From Oscheius tipulae (taxonomy: Eukaryota > Nematoda > Chromadorea > Rhabditida > Rhabditidae), in the NCBI GenBank assembly GCA_037178975.1, contig JASJZH010000003.1, positions 7,626,001 to 7,690,000 on the forward strand: 64,000 nucleotides of DNA. The letters run 5' to 3'. Positions within the stretch are counted from its first letter, which is position 1; each line of letters begins with the position of its first letter. This document shows positions 26,367 to 37,308 of the stretch, in pieces. Below the pieces are notes generated by a model. It was not told the DNA's origin, searched no databases, and saw only the letters and a program-made list of their open reading frames with translations. The position numbers were made by a program, and so were the translations under genes.

Positions 26367-27354
26367 CTGACCAAGTGGGAAAACAAGTCACCAGTACCAT
26401 TAAACCTCTAAATAATATATCCTTTTGTAGTCAAGAAGAAACGAATGTACCACCCTGAACAGGATCCAGCCACCATTGCGTTTCCACCCTGTCCCCTTTC
26501 TATAAACGGACAGGTTCCTTAAAATAATTAAAACGAAGATCAGTTTGAAGATGCGAAACATCCATACTCTTGGTTTTTGATCAAGATCTGCTACCTACCG
26601 TAAGTCTCGTTGTTTTCGAAAGTCCTGATCTTGTGTTAATTCTACAATTTACGTGTCCCGCCGAGATGGGTCAGGACAAGTCAGTCAACATAGCTTGGAA
26701 AGTGTACCAGATAGATAATCCGACACGTTTTTGTCCTCTTCACAGATCATGTTCTTCAATAATAAGGACGGTGAAACCACTGAGTATACTTAGTCAAACA
26801 TCATTCCTGTATTCAAATAACAGGGTACAGGCTAAACTCTAAAAGCGTACAGGTTACTTCGTAGAGGTTTTTGCGGGTGGGGATGTCGATGGACGCAAAG
26901 CCGAAGTATAAAGTAAGTTGGACCCGGAATCGCAGAACGGAAAATGCTGAAAAGATTCTCCGCTACGGCTACAGCATCATGAATGTGACCAAGGAGGAAT
27001 GCTCGTGGTGAGAAACACGTGGCTCTTCGAGTCGGATTCGTGATTTACGGAAACATAACCGCGTCAATAACATATTCTTTATGCTAACAATACAACGGAA
27101 TTTGTTTTTCTAAAGATGGCAGCTGGGGAATTAGAACTGTGAACTGAGTTTTTGCAGAGTTGTACAGTGCGGAAGTTGGATAACAGGAAGCAAAAACTAC
27201 GGTAAATTATGTAGCTTATGAGAAGAGTCAGTATGGGTGAGGAGACAAATTAAAGATTGCCAAAAATGTAGTATAAGATTTGGGGTAGTAAAACCGTAGA
27301 TGGCAAAGTGTCATGTTCGGAACATCTTCGTAGGTCGAGTCCCGCTCCTTGAGA

Positions 27355-27470
27355 GTTTCGAGAATAGGACCCGGGCTAGTCCCAAGCAATCCAGGTCCGA
27401 ACACTCACAGTCTAACCTTCACTTCTTCTCTCCGCTCTTTTATACCTAGCAAACTGTTCTATTTCAGAGT
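27355..27470 (+). repeat. Exon-intron segment shared with 53633-53745
   Basis: Starting GAGAATAGGACCCGGGCT and ending at a CTATTTCAG acceptor, this segment matches the 53.6-kb locus closely, including GTCCGAACACTC and CTAACCTTCACTTC. Similarity stops at the acceptor in both places. It looks like a shuffled exon end plus its following intron. Being in the left arm, it is mirrored at about 28489-28604. Confidence 0.7.
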
Positions 27471-27706
27471 TTTCGACGGTAGTGTTTACCAATCGAAACG
27501 TTCTTACTTACATTCTTGAAGATGCTTTTAACAAACAGAGTCTAAGAAGTCGAAAAGCCAGGTCAACACTGACACGGGCCCCGGTGGACATCCCTGGTTT
27601 ACTGTTTGTGGCTAAGTACCTTGAGCCGAAGTTCCCCACAGCAGTGCATACGTGGCATGAAGGTGTGACAAAGGCTCAGCTTTTGATTTCTAATTTCCAA
27701 AACCAG
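27471..27706 (+). CDS. Orphan exon of unknown family
   Basis: The open frame runs from a TTTCAG acceptor to a CAG|GTAAAACG donor and encodes about 78 residues, including VDIPGLLFVAKYLEPKFP and TWHEGVTKAQLL. I do not recognise the family. The same sequence occurs inverted at 28253-28488, and its 3' end recurs in the TMUB intron at 17845, where the frame is broken. It may be a captured gene fragment carried by a mobile or duplicating segment. Confidence 0.4.
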
Positions 27707-28252
27707 GTAAAACGTTTTAAAACAGTGTAACGCTGAAAAAAGGATTCAAGGTAACATTGTGCTTGTGAAATAGAGGCCAGAACTACCGCTACGGCTGGAC
27801 GCTCTCGAATTAGTTCTTGTCTCTCAGTCTTTACATGATTGTCAGTTTTCTACCATGACTGTCCCCGTCTCTCTATCTCTCTGTGTCTCCATCATTGTCT
27901 CTTTCCGTCTGTGTATTGGTCTGTTTCTCTGTCCCGTTGTCTCTCTGCCTGGTACTTTATGATACACGGACAACTGCTTAGTAGTCCCAGTATTTAATAG
28001 ATTACAGTTTTTCCAAAGAATTTCTATTGAATTCCAAACCGGTTGCTAGGAACAGAACTTAGTGACAAAATACTCTAATTAGGCGCATTTTTCTATTGAC
28101 TACAGTAATCAGCTTCTGGGAAATGTTGCCTGTGTATCAGAAAAAATCGGCATATTTTCTGAGCATCGTCTGGTTCTGAGCATTTCGCCCATGGTCAATC
28201 CTCAGTCAGCGATTTCCAACAGACTGCACAAGCCATTTCAGCTCTGGGGCAA
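27707..28252 (+). repeat. Palindrome spacer
   Basis: These 546 bp separate the arms. The first 52 bp continue repeat A. The middle has a CTCTGTCTC-rich microsatellite (about 27840-27955). The last 105 bp (28148-28252) match 19276-19382 upstream of the first GTPase gene. No gene is seen. Confidence 0.85.
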
Positions 28253-29593
28253 CTGGTTTTGGAAATTAGAAATCAAAAGCTGAGCCTTTGTCACACCTTC
28301 ATGCCACGTATGCACTGCTGTGGGGAACTTCGGCTCAAGGTACTTAGCCACAAACAGTAAACCAGGGATGTCCACCGGGGCCCGTGTCAGTGTTGACCTG
28401 GCTTTTCGACTTCTTAGACTCTGTTTGTTAAAAGCATCTTCAAGAATGTAAGTAAGAACGTTTCGATTGGTAAACACTACCGTCGAAAACTCTGAAATAG
28501 AACAGTTTGCTAGGTATAAAAGAGCGGAGAGAAGAAGTGAAGGTTAGACTGTGAGTGTTCGGACCTGGATTGCTTGGGACTAGCCCGGGTCCTATTCTCG
28601 AAACTCTCAAGGAGCGGGACTCGACCTACGAAGATGTTCCGAACATGACACTTTGCCATCTACGGTTTTACTACCCCAAATCTTATACTACATTTTTGGC
28701 AATCTTTAATTTGTCTCCTCACCCATACTGACTCTTCTCATAAGCTACATAATTTACCGTAGTTTTTGCTTCCTGTTATCCAACTTCCGCACTGTACAAC
28801 TCTGCAAAAACTCAGTTCACAGTTCTAATTCCCCAGCTGCCATCTTTAGAAAAACAAATTCCGTTGTATTGTTAGCATAAAGAATATGTTATTGACGCGG
28901 TTATGTTTCCGTAAATCACGAATCCGACTCGAAGAGCCACGTGTTTCTCACCACGAGCATTCCTCCTTGGTCACATTCATGATGCTGTAGCCGTAGCGGA
29001 GAATCTTTTCAGCATTTTCCGTTCTGCGATTCCGGGTCCAACTTACTTTATACTTCGGCTTTGCGTCCATCGACATCCCCACCCGCAAAAAACCTCTACG
29101 AAGTAACCTGTACGCTTTTAGAGTTTAGCCTGTACCCTGTTATTTGAATACAGGAATGATGTTTGACTAAGTATACTCAGTGGTTTCACCGTCCTTATTA
29201 TTGAAGAACATGATCTGTGAAGAGGACAAAAACGTGTCGGATTATCTATCTGGTACACTTTCCAAGCTATGTTGACTGACTTGTCCTGACCCATCTCGGC
29301 GGGACACGTAAATTGTAGAATTAACACAAGATCAGGACTTTCGAAAACAACGAGACTTACGGTAGGTAGCAGATCTTGATCAAAAACCAAGAGTATGGAT
29401 GTTTCGCATCTTCAAACTGATCTTCGTTTTAATTATTTTAAGGAACCTGTCCGTTTATAGAAAGGGGACAGGGTGGAAACGCAATGGTGGCTGGATCCTG
29501 TTCAGGGTGGTACATTCGTTTCTTCTTGACTACAAAAGGATATATTATTTAGAGGTTTAATGGTACTGGTGACTTGTTTTCCCACTTGGTCAG

Positions 29594-31089
29594 GAAGACT
29601 TTACTGTCGCTTCTCGTGATATTGACCCCGAGAACGTGTTCAACATTCTTCTGCTTGGAGAAAGCGGTGTCGGCAAAACTACCTTCATCAACAGCTTTGC
29701 AAACTACCTAGAATACTCGACAATGGACGAGGCACTAGCAAAAACTCCTCGCATTCTCATGGACACCTCGTTCACCTATACTGTCAACAATACTGTAAGT
29801 CAGGATATGTTGGTTTTTACTTGAACATTTCAGAAACTGAACCAGAAACTGATTGTTATAAAGTCCAACTGCGCCAAAGGAGCCAAGAAGGGTTTCAACG
29901 ACATTCTAGGATCTGGCGGACAATCTCGAACACAGGTACAGTAAATCTAATGATGCTAGTGATGTTATCAGGATTCGCTGCTTCATACTCTGTGATGGGA
30001 CGACAACGGCACTCCCAAAATGATTCGCATTATCGATACTCCTGGAATCAACGATACTCGTGGTCAGGATCAAGATGAGCTGAACTTTGAGCAAATCTTG
30101 TCCCTCATTGCTCACTTCGGTAAACTTCACGCTATTTGTACCCTACTCAAGCCGAACGAAGCTAAACTTTCCACAGCATTCCGTAATTGCATGGACGAGA
30201 CGCTTTCATCTGGGTGGCAACATAATGTGGAAGAATGCAAAAAACTTCTGAAAAGGGTTCAAGGAATGAGTGCTCACGACGTAGAATACGCGGTTGACGT
30301 TAACCGAACGCGCAGTTTGCTCATTGCAATGGCTTGTCCGTTGATAGAAATTGCACAAAATCAGTTAATGAACAAGAAAATGGTTGAAGACATGATCAAA
30401 GAGGTAAGTGCAGTCTAATGATTTTTGTTAAAAAAAAATTTGCTTGTTATTAACCTTCTAAAGAGTAATGACATCAGTCTTTCTAACAAAGCGGAACAGA
30501 AACAGGTAAAATACAGAGTTTGATCCAGGTCTAGAAACAGTTTAGATTATTAATGGCAAAGTACAAGGAGAGCTAGCTGAATGTAAAGACAGCAAGAAAC
30601 ATGCGGAGATTCTTCTCAAAGACTTTCAAAACCAGCTGGAAAATATCGACAACGAGTACCATTTGATTAAAGAAAGCAGTATGGAGTTCTCCGCTTATCT
30701 AAAATACACTTCGGTTAGGTGGGGTATTGACCCTTACTATGATCATATGAGTCATTTGATACGAATCGAAATATAGCTTATAGAATGCAACTGCTGGTTA
30801 TAGTATTCTTTGGAGGGGACTTCGTAGAATGGTTACTGATTATAAGTTTGGTGTAAGTGTAAGAGTAGACTTACGATTAAACAATACTTTCAGGTTCAAC
30901 ACATACTTGACGAGATAAAGAACAAACGTCGAACTCCACTCTCAAGCATCGAGGCAAGCATAAACGTTAAATAGCAAAAAATATTTACTTCAGCTCAATA
31001 GAAAAATCCTCAACCTTAGTCACATAAAGCTCTCAGATTCACTGATTGCTGATATTGCACTTATCCAGGGATCAATGGAGGAAGAGTGA
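29594..31089 (+). pseudogene. Short GTPase gene, right-arm copy
   Basis: This is the same gene as 24871-26366 in inverted orientation, with the same TGA (29993-29995) before the IDTPGINDTRG exon and the same missing middle segment. The stop codon is at 31087-31089. Because the nonsense codon is in both arms, it arose before the duplication. The single base that differs between the arms lies upstream, near 29085. There the minus-strand left copy keeps a frame reading FASIDIPTRKNLYEV and the right copy does not. Confidence 0.6.
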
Positions 31090-31255
31090 AACCCAAAGTC
31101 TGCCACATTTTTTTATTTTGTTCTTCAGTATTGTGCATTGACAAATTGTACTCTTTCTTCTCCATTCAGTCGACAAAATGTGTGATTTAAACTGGCTCTA
31201 ATCTGGTCCTTTTGCATGTTTTAATCTACCACGTACTTTAATAAAAGAAGATTCA

Positions 31256-32471
31256 TTAGTTAGGATGCACAAGAACGTGTTTTTTCAGCTTTCCGATCCA
31301 TCCGTTGTGGAGGTCGACCACTTTGCTTCTGAATATGGGCTTTTTGCGCACTTGAAGAACAATCATTTTCTGAAAACAAGATTATAAATCAAGTATACAA
31401 ACTTACATCAATGTCTGCTTGTGCAGAAGCACAGATAGGTTCATTTTTCAGCTGATTCAACATCAAGGAGATTTCTTCTACAGTTTTTGTACTCTTCGTG
31501 ACAACTGTTTCGGATAAAATTTTGGTCTGCGCTTCGTGAGCAGCAAGTACTTGTTCCAAATAAAGAAGGTCAGTATTTGGTTTACCTTGACCTATTTTCT
31601 GCTTCTTCAAAAACTTGTCATTAGAACACCCAAAAAATTACCTCTTCGTTCATCAGTTTTTCAAGATATTCTTTCAAATTTTCGTTGTGAGGAAGTACGG
31701 CGAACGTGGTTAAGTATGACACAAGCTCCACACTTTGAGTTTTCAACTTGTGACTTTCCCGGACAACGGCAGTTTTCTAAAACAAATCTGTTAAAAGTTT
31801 CATATCTTCTACATGAGCAGTAGCCTTAGCTATAGTCAAATCCGAGTTTGCCAACTTCACTCGCAGCTTGTCAATCTTCTCCTGGACGGTAGCATTCACC
31901 ACCTGAAGTATACAAGGTTTAGCGAAATAAACGCTCTGACCTTAAGAATTCCAACTTGAAGTTGCCAATCTATTTGCATATGACACATCCAGGGACAGTT
32001 GCAGTTGTTACAGCGTAACGCTGAGTTCATGCAAGAACATCGTTGTAAGTTGGTATCTGGACACGTATCCAGCTAGAAAACTGCTGTCACCGTTTGGAAA
32101 ACCACATCTGACAGCACTCCCATCTCAATAAATAAGCGCGACGGCAGACTTTTTTTTAGGCCCGTGCGAAATGGTACAGGAGAATCATGCTTGGGTCTAC
32201 CGAATTTTCAAAACAAAGCAAAAGTCGAACATACTCGTGCTTTGACACAGGTACAGCTCTGATGACAAACTTTGAGAAGCTTTTCTGTAGCACTTTCTGG
32301 ATGTGGTGGACTGCATGTGGCGGAAGAACAAACGGTATCAATACGACCGCTTTTTACTCGAATTATTGTAAACTGATCTATTTGCAGATTTTTCTGTTCG
32401 GCTGCTATCTCCTTCGTCACAGTTTCTCTCTAAATTTCAAAATTGTTTTAAGTTTGCCATTTTCACCGTGA
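31256..32471 (-). pseudogene. Tail of tandem GTPase gene, right-arm copy
   Basis: Inverted copy of the last exons of the 19809-24704 gene. It is cut off at 32471, in the exon containing ISQMNNKQMAIDKV in the original. It lacks both GTPase domains and any promoter, so it cannot make the parent protein. Confidence 0.8.
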
Positions 32472-32515
32472 ATACTACAGTAGCTCTGAACGCGTTCAGA
32501 GCTACTGTAGTATTC
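32472..32515. repeat. 44-bp perfect hairpin at the palindrome edge
   Basis: AATACTACAGTAGCTCTGAACG is followed directly by its exact reverse complement. The right half belongs to the flanking block related to 19391-19411, while the left half is a fold-back copy of it. It sits exactly at the outer end of the inserted arm, so it marks a strand-switch junction. Confidence 0.95.
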
Positions 32516-32988
32516 GTCCAGAATCTGGTAAGAAAACGATTGGAAAGGCGAGAAAAGTACAGAGAAAGAAATGATCACGGAAATGTACGCCTCCCAATTG
32601 GAGGTCTATTGCAGTGAGGGACAGGTTTTTCTTGATGAGAAGAAGTAAAAGAAGAAGAGTCGGAGAAACAACAGATGGTGAACTTTGAAACAGCGAACTC
32701 TTTGGTTCATTCTGTATGAAGTGATAATTAGAAAGCAGAGCCTGGAGAGTACAAACAACAAAATACGAATTCTTTGGCTTTCGAATCAAAAAAAGACAAA
32801 TCGGAACAACTTACATTAAAAATATACGTCAAAGAAAAACGGATTCAAAATGTTCATTGTTGACCTAACCATACAATTTGTTGAAAAGATGTTACAAACC
32901 TTTTATTCGCGAGAGAGCGCAAGAGTTTCTGTAGCATTCGGATACATTTATTCTTCGTGTTTACCTTTCCTGTTCTTCCATTTCCCGT
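32516..32988. other. Flank between palindrome and next GTPase gene
   Basis: The first 205 bp continue the block related to 19391-19525 (GAGAAACAACA, AACTTTGAAACAGCGAA). The rest is AT-rich with no supported ORF. The 3' end of the minus-strand GTPase gene lies to the right. Confidence 0.5.
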
Positions 32989-35779
32989 TCAGTCCCAAAA
33001 GGTTTTCAACTGCCTTTTTGATCGGTTGGACGCCATCTGCGTCGTTGTGGTAGCCGATTCCACATATTTCCTTGTGTTGGCAATCTTCTGAGCGAACCTG
33101 CCTCCTTCGAGTCTTACTGCTACGGCTTCCTTCTTCTGCTCCTTATCGATGCTGATCAGTTGGGGTTTCTACAAGTTGTTGCATTGATCACACAGCTCAT
33201 TTACTTCCACTTCTTGCAATATCGGACCGACCTCTCCCAGCTTCTTCAGATTGTCGATCATTGCATAAACCTTTTCTGTGGACTTGGCCGGTCGTTCAAT
33301 TCTAGCTAGAGGACCTGTCAAGGCCATCATCATGGAACGGACATTATTCACGCTGATTGTTTCGTTTACATTGTGCACTGGTAAGACGGCGATTCTCTTG
33401 AACAGTCTGAACAAGCTTTGGTTTGACACTGATACTTAAAATCACCTGAATGTTTCTCTGACACTAATTTGCCAGCTCAAATTGTAGTTGTTCATTTCAT
33501 TGTTAGTAAAGTTTATGCCCTCGCGCCACGCACAAAGACAACGGAAACTTTCGTTTTCGAAGCAGTAGAGGGTTGACCTGTAATTGTTTTCATAGCGTCT
33601 ATCAATCAACTCATTTGTTCAAAGGAATCTCTATTCCGCGATCCTCTTGGAGTTTTTCCAAGTAAGCAGCTAGAGTTGGCAGCGTTTCACCGGGTCGGTA
33701 AAGCGTCTGCCTCACGTTGGTGAAGCAGAAAAGGATGTTCTTGCTTGCAGAAACGTGAAGGTGGGTAAGCAACTCGTTGATGCGGTAACGGAAGGTCAGA
33801 GTCAGCTTGCTCTCATTTGGTTTCATCAAGATGCAAATTGCATGCAATTCCCTAAATTTTTTTTACTAATGCTATGAGAGCCTAACTTGAAATTGGCTAT
33901 ATAATCCAGAATTTTGGCAAAATTCTTTTTCTGCTCTTCCAGACCACGAGTATCGCCTACTCCAGGAGTATCAATGATGCGAATACGTTTGTTCGTTTCG
34001 GGCGGTCCCCAAGAAATCAAGTATGATCTAGGGCTCTGAAAGAAGTTAAATTAGTATACAAGTTCGTAACCTGTGTCGACGACTGTCCATCAGCCATGTT
34101 TTCGTTTTGTACTTGTTCCATCTCAATTGTCGGCTCACATTCGATTCTTCGTTGATTGTACTAAAACAGGTAACTACCGGCTACAGATTAGCCTCACATC
34201 CTGATCAAAGTGTAAAAAATGGGCCTTGATGAGAATTTCCACCTTATTCTTCGCTTCAAAAATGTTGTTAAACCTCAAGTAGTTTGCAAGACCGTTGATG
34301 AAGGTAGACTTGCCCACTCCAGTCTCGCCAAGGATGAGAATATTGATGCAATCAGGAAATCTGAAAATCTTGTTGTCACGTTTTGAAAAGAATAAAACTC
34401 GCTTATCAATAAAACTTTTCTTCGTCGTCGGTGTCCAGGTGGTTGGATCAAAATCGTAGTCATCACTTACACAGTTCGATTCAGTACAATCCTTTGTCAA
34501 ACTACCAGAGGTGCTAAAATTGTTTTCCTTTTGTTCGATGGAAAAATTCACTCATGTTCTGAGTCGAAAGACCTGGTCCTTGAATGTGGAGGATCAAGGT
34601 CAGTGGGTTTAATCAAATGGTACTCGTGTTCGATGTCTTCTAGCTGATTTTGCGAGTCTTTAAGAAAAGTCTCCGCATGTTTCTTGCTGTCCTGTTCAAC
34701 TTCGGCTTTTTTTTTCAAAAATCTGATACATACCATGGCAATGCCCGGCGTCTTCACTTCTTGTAGAATAGGAGTCAGTGTTTTTAAGTGGCTGATCAGC
34801 CTGAAACTCTGGAATTGCGGACTCGGCCTCTCTCTCTCTCACCTTTTGTATTCTTCGGCATTTGTGGACCATTCCCTAGCGTAAACATTGTGATGACGGC
34901 TCTGATCTCCAGGGTTGGCGGCTAAGTGACACAGGTAACGAAAACAGTCGTTTTCAAAGCAGAATATGTTTTCTCTAGACTAATAGTTTCTTGTCAGGAG
35001 CTGCAATCTACCTTATGGTCGGAAATTCCACTCCTTCTAAGTTTAGAAGAAAGTCACTCAGAATGGTAAGAGTGGCAGCTGGTTGAAAAGAATGAGCTCG
35101 GGTGTTGGTAAAACAGTAGACGATGTTTTTTACAAGGGCTTTTCCTTCAGTTTTCAGGAAAGTACGAAGCTGTGCATGAAGTCGCGTCTCATCCGGCTTC
35201 AGAACAATACAGATAGCATGGATTGGTCTAGAAATTACTGGCCAGAAATTTCAGATGACCCACTTCTTATTCTTTTCTCCTTGTAGCAGAGAATGAGTGC
35301 CAAAACCAGGATGGTCGTAGAAGATCAGCTTCTCCGAGACATTAGAATCAATAGAGTAGGCAGAGCTGCCCTGGAACTATATGTTTTCAAATGTACTAGG
35401 AAGTAGAGACAGTGAGAGGCAGAGAGATGAAAGACAGAGGAAAAGAGACAGAGAAACAACTGAACTAAATCACCTGAGTATGAGTTACTCCAGATACATC
35501 AACAACCTCCTTACTGCCACCACTAGACGAGCCTCTCAAGTAGACAGGCTTTCCTTTTACACTCTGCAAATTCTTGTAAAAACATATAGTACAACTTACA
35601 GCAGCACTGTATGTGAAACCAACATCGGCCAGAACTACCGGTCCATTTTCTACGGCCTCGTCCAGAGTGGCATATCTTGAATAGTTGGCAAAGCTGTTTA
35701 TCAGGGTAGTCTTTCCAGTACCTGTCTCTCCAATGGGAAGCAGGTAAAATGACTCTTTGGGCGGTGGTGCAGAAGACAT
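32989..35779 (-). CDS. Second tandem-domain P-loop GTPase gene, probably damaged
   Basis: Domain 1 starts at ATG 35779 (in-frame ATG also at 35821). It has P-loop GETGTGKTTLINSFANY, G3-like DHPGFGTHS, HAICIVLKPDETRLH and CFTNTR, then a DSKKHAETFLKD coiled coil. What looks like its end (EHE then TGA at 34548-34550) can instead be spliced: GA|GTGAAT to an AATTTTAG acceptor about 41 nt on, in phase, leading to TSGSLTKD. Domain 2 then has GETGVGKSTFINGLANYL, IDTPGVGDTRG, HAICILMKPNESKL, CFTNVRQTLY and a C-terminal helical part. At 33611-33613 the frame hits TGA where the paralogue has an exon end: the donor AACAG|GT reads AACAAATGAG. The downstream exons (STLYCFENESF, RLFKRIAVLP, KPQLISIDKEQKKEA, stop near 32989) remain open. 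Domain 1 looks intact; domain 2 is probably truncated. Confidence 0.6.
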
Positions 35780-35789
35780 TACTGCAACG

Positions 35790-35950
35790 GTAATTTTCGA
35801 CGCTGAATCGATTAAACACACTTAAAAACATGAAAATGTGTGTAAAGCAGCGAAAAATGCGAAAGATTGGTTTTCAGGAAAGTTCGTCGCTGGACCCGAT
35901 TTGACGCGTTCGGCCGTCTATCCATCTACCCATAATGACAGCGTCTCTTT
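35790..35950 (-). promoter_or_regulatory. 5' flank shared with the kinase gene
   Basis: This flank of the second GTPase gene resembles 43285-43445, the flank of the kinase gene. Both contain GAATCGATT, ACACACTTA (GCACACTTA), TCAGG(A/G)AAGTTCGT, ACCC(G)ATTTGA and CGTCTCTTTAA in the same order. Both genes are on the minus strand and start just downstream. Shared regulation or segmental duplication is inferred. Confidence 0.6.
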
Positions 35951-36189
35951 AACCGCATCCTTACCGAGGAAGAAAGAAGCGTCAAAGAAGACCCAAAACT
36001 TCTGGAATCACGTAAGAAAAGAGCGGAGAATCTTTGTTGTGAGTAGAGTTGGAGGAAAGTTGATAAGAGGAATGTTACGGGCAAGGAGAGAGCTCGCGAC
36101 ATAGAAGAGAAAATAGACTTATTGACCAGCTAGGGCTGGAGAGAACTGATAATTTCTCAATGGCGAGAAATTGGAGATGAAGCATTCAA

Positions 36190-36640
36190 AACTGGGAGAA
36201 CTTTTATTTGTCTTGCTTCTGTCTTGATAGGAGAGAATGGACGACGGACATGCGTTGCCACTTCTGGGCGTCATTGACATCATGTGATAACCATGTGCCC
36301 AGTTTCTTTGTAAATCTCAATTACTTCAAATGATGTTCCACAGCGACACGACTGACAGACAGTGCCTCTGCTAATTCACGGGTAGTCTGCCGATTGTTCT
36401 CGTTCATGAGCAGCAGCAGTTTCGATCCATCAAAAGTTGTTGGTCGACCTGACCTTGGCTCATCTTCGACGCTTCTGTTCCCAGACCGAAAGCGATGAAG
36501 ACACAACTGGCATATCCTCGTAGACGTCGTCCCTTGGCCACAAACATCGTTGATATATAGTGGTAAAGAGTGAGCAACACGAGGTCCTATAACCAATAGC
36601 TCGGCTGTTGTCGTAAACAAGGACAAAAAGCGAAAAGAAT
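36190..36640 (-). mobile_element. Mariner transposase N-terminal remnant
   Basis: The minus strand reads INDVCGQGTTSTR, RFRSGNRSVEDEPRSGRPTT, TTRELAEALSVSRVAVEHHLK, then a stop and LRFTKKLGTWLSHDVNDAQK, MSVVHSLLSRQKQD. This is the helix-turn-helix and linker region of a mariner (Mos1/SETMAR-like) transposase. An in-frame TAA follows HHLK where mariners have Gln. Another stop follows RQKQDK, and the first 30 residues are in another frame. No catalytic DDD part and no terminal repeats were found, so this is a dead fragment. Confidence 0.88.
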
Positions 36641-36782
36641 TCTTTGCCAACGCAATAGAACAAGTCAAAACCTACAACTCAGTTGGAGCCCGAACCTGGA
36701 CCTCATGAGCAGTGTGACCTGGCTTTGCCGGGATTCGCTGCGAAAGGTTTTTTTGGAGAGCGCGACCTTGCAGGTTTACAAT

Positions 36783-36828
36783 GTTCTGCAAAGTTGTAGA
36801 ACGAATGAGATCTTCAACTTTGGAGAAC
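36783..36828. repeat. Short hairpin repeat D, copy 2
   Basis: GTTCTGCAAAGTTGTAG, then 13 bases, then TTCAACTTTGGAGAAC. It belongs to the same hairpin family as 11021-11064, and lies in intergenic DNA near the mariner remnant. Confidence 0.65.
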
Positions 36829-37308
36829 ATCAAGTTTGCGAAAAATTAGTGGTTGAGCCCGAAAGAAATGTTTGTGAGTAACAGTGAAATTTCGTTCGCA
36901 TATCCTTTCCGAGGTGAATGAGATCTTTCCCAGCATCTATTGATTTTGATTACATTTTCTCTGTCTCTCTGTTAGATTCTAAACGTCAGCGTCACCAAAA
37001 GTGGAAGTACCACATCCTCTGTCAACAAACATCGAGAGTAATTTATTTTTTCTTAGCTACAAAGAGAAACTATTCTAGGGCGGTTTGGGGAGAGCAGCGA
37101 GGCCGGAGGTTGCATCTAATACAGGGTTTGTAGACGTTTTGTTTTGAAAGAGAGACAGTGAGACAGAAAGCCAACGAAGCAAAAAGAGAAAGTGACAAAA
37201 AGACAAAGACAGAATAGAGCCGATAGTAGAAAAACATTAACGAAACAATGAAGATATATACAAATAATTTATATTTGATGCTCAAATCAACTGTTGTTGG
37301 ATGTTCGT
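36829..37308. other. Intergenic gap with CAGAGA-type microsatellite
   Basis: No supported gene. A (GAGACA)-like purine tract lies at about 37145-37215. The ankyrin gene's degenerate 3' end follows. Confidence 0.5.

Larger units (their letters stand above)
23489..27706 (+). repeat. Large palindrome, left arm
   Basis: This is one arm of an inverted repeat with 28253-32471. Position p pairs with 55960-p in the outer part and 55959-p in the inner part. By eye the arms look identical except for one extra base in a run of T near 26875 (five) against A near 29085 (six). The outer edge lies in a coding exon of the tandem GTPase gene. The inner edge falls exactly at an exon/intron border (CCAAAACCAG|GTAAAACG). 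This arm is contiguous with an otherwise long gene and with repeat A on its inner side, so it is the original copy. Confidence 0.95.
28253..32471 (-). repeat. Large palindrome, right arm (inserted inverted copy)
   Basis: Inverted copy of 23489-27706. It starts with CTGGTTTTGG right after GGGGCAA, where the related upstream block at 19381 reads CTGTGGTTGG. It ends at CACCGTGA followed by a 44-bp perfect hairpin. The sequences on its two sides (…28252 and 32494…) are adjacent in the 19.3-kb copy, so this arm was inserted between them. It carries a full copy of the short GTPase pseudogene, the tail of the tandem GTPase gene and the orphan exon. Confidence 0.95.

Noticed and set aside
27325-27350. 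T-arm-like GGTCGAGTCCCGCTCC
   Set aside because: No cloverleaf around it; it belongs to the shuffled exon-intron segment.
34174-34551. Independent start of the second GTPase domain at 34551
   Set aside because: The first codon is GTG, not ATG, and a splice from the upstream domain fits better.
36321-36668. Intact mariner transposase
   Set aside because: Two in-frame stops, a frame change and absence of the catalytic region show it is only a remnant.
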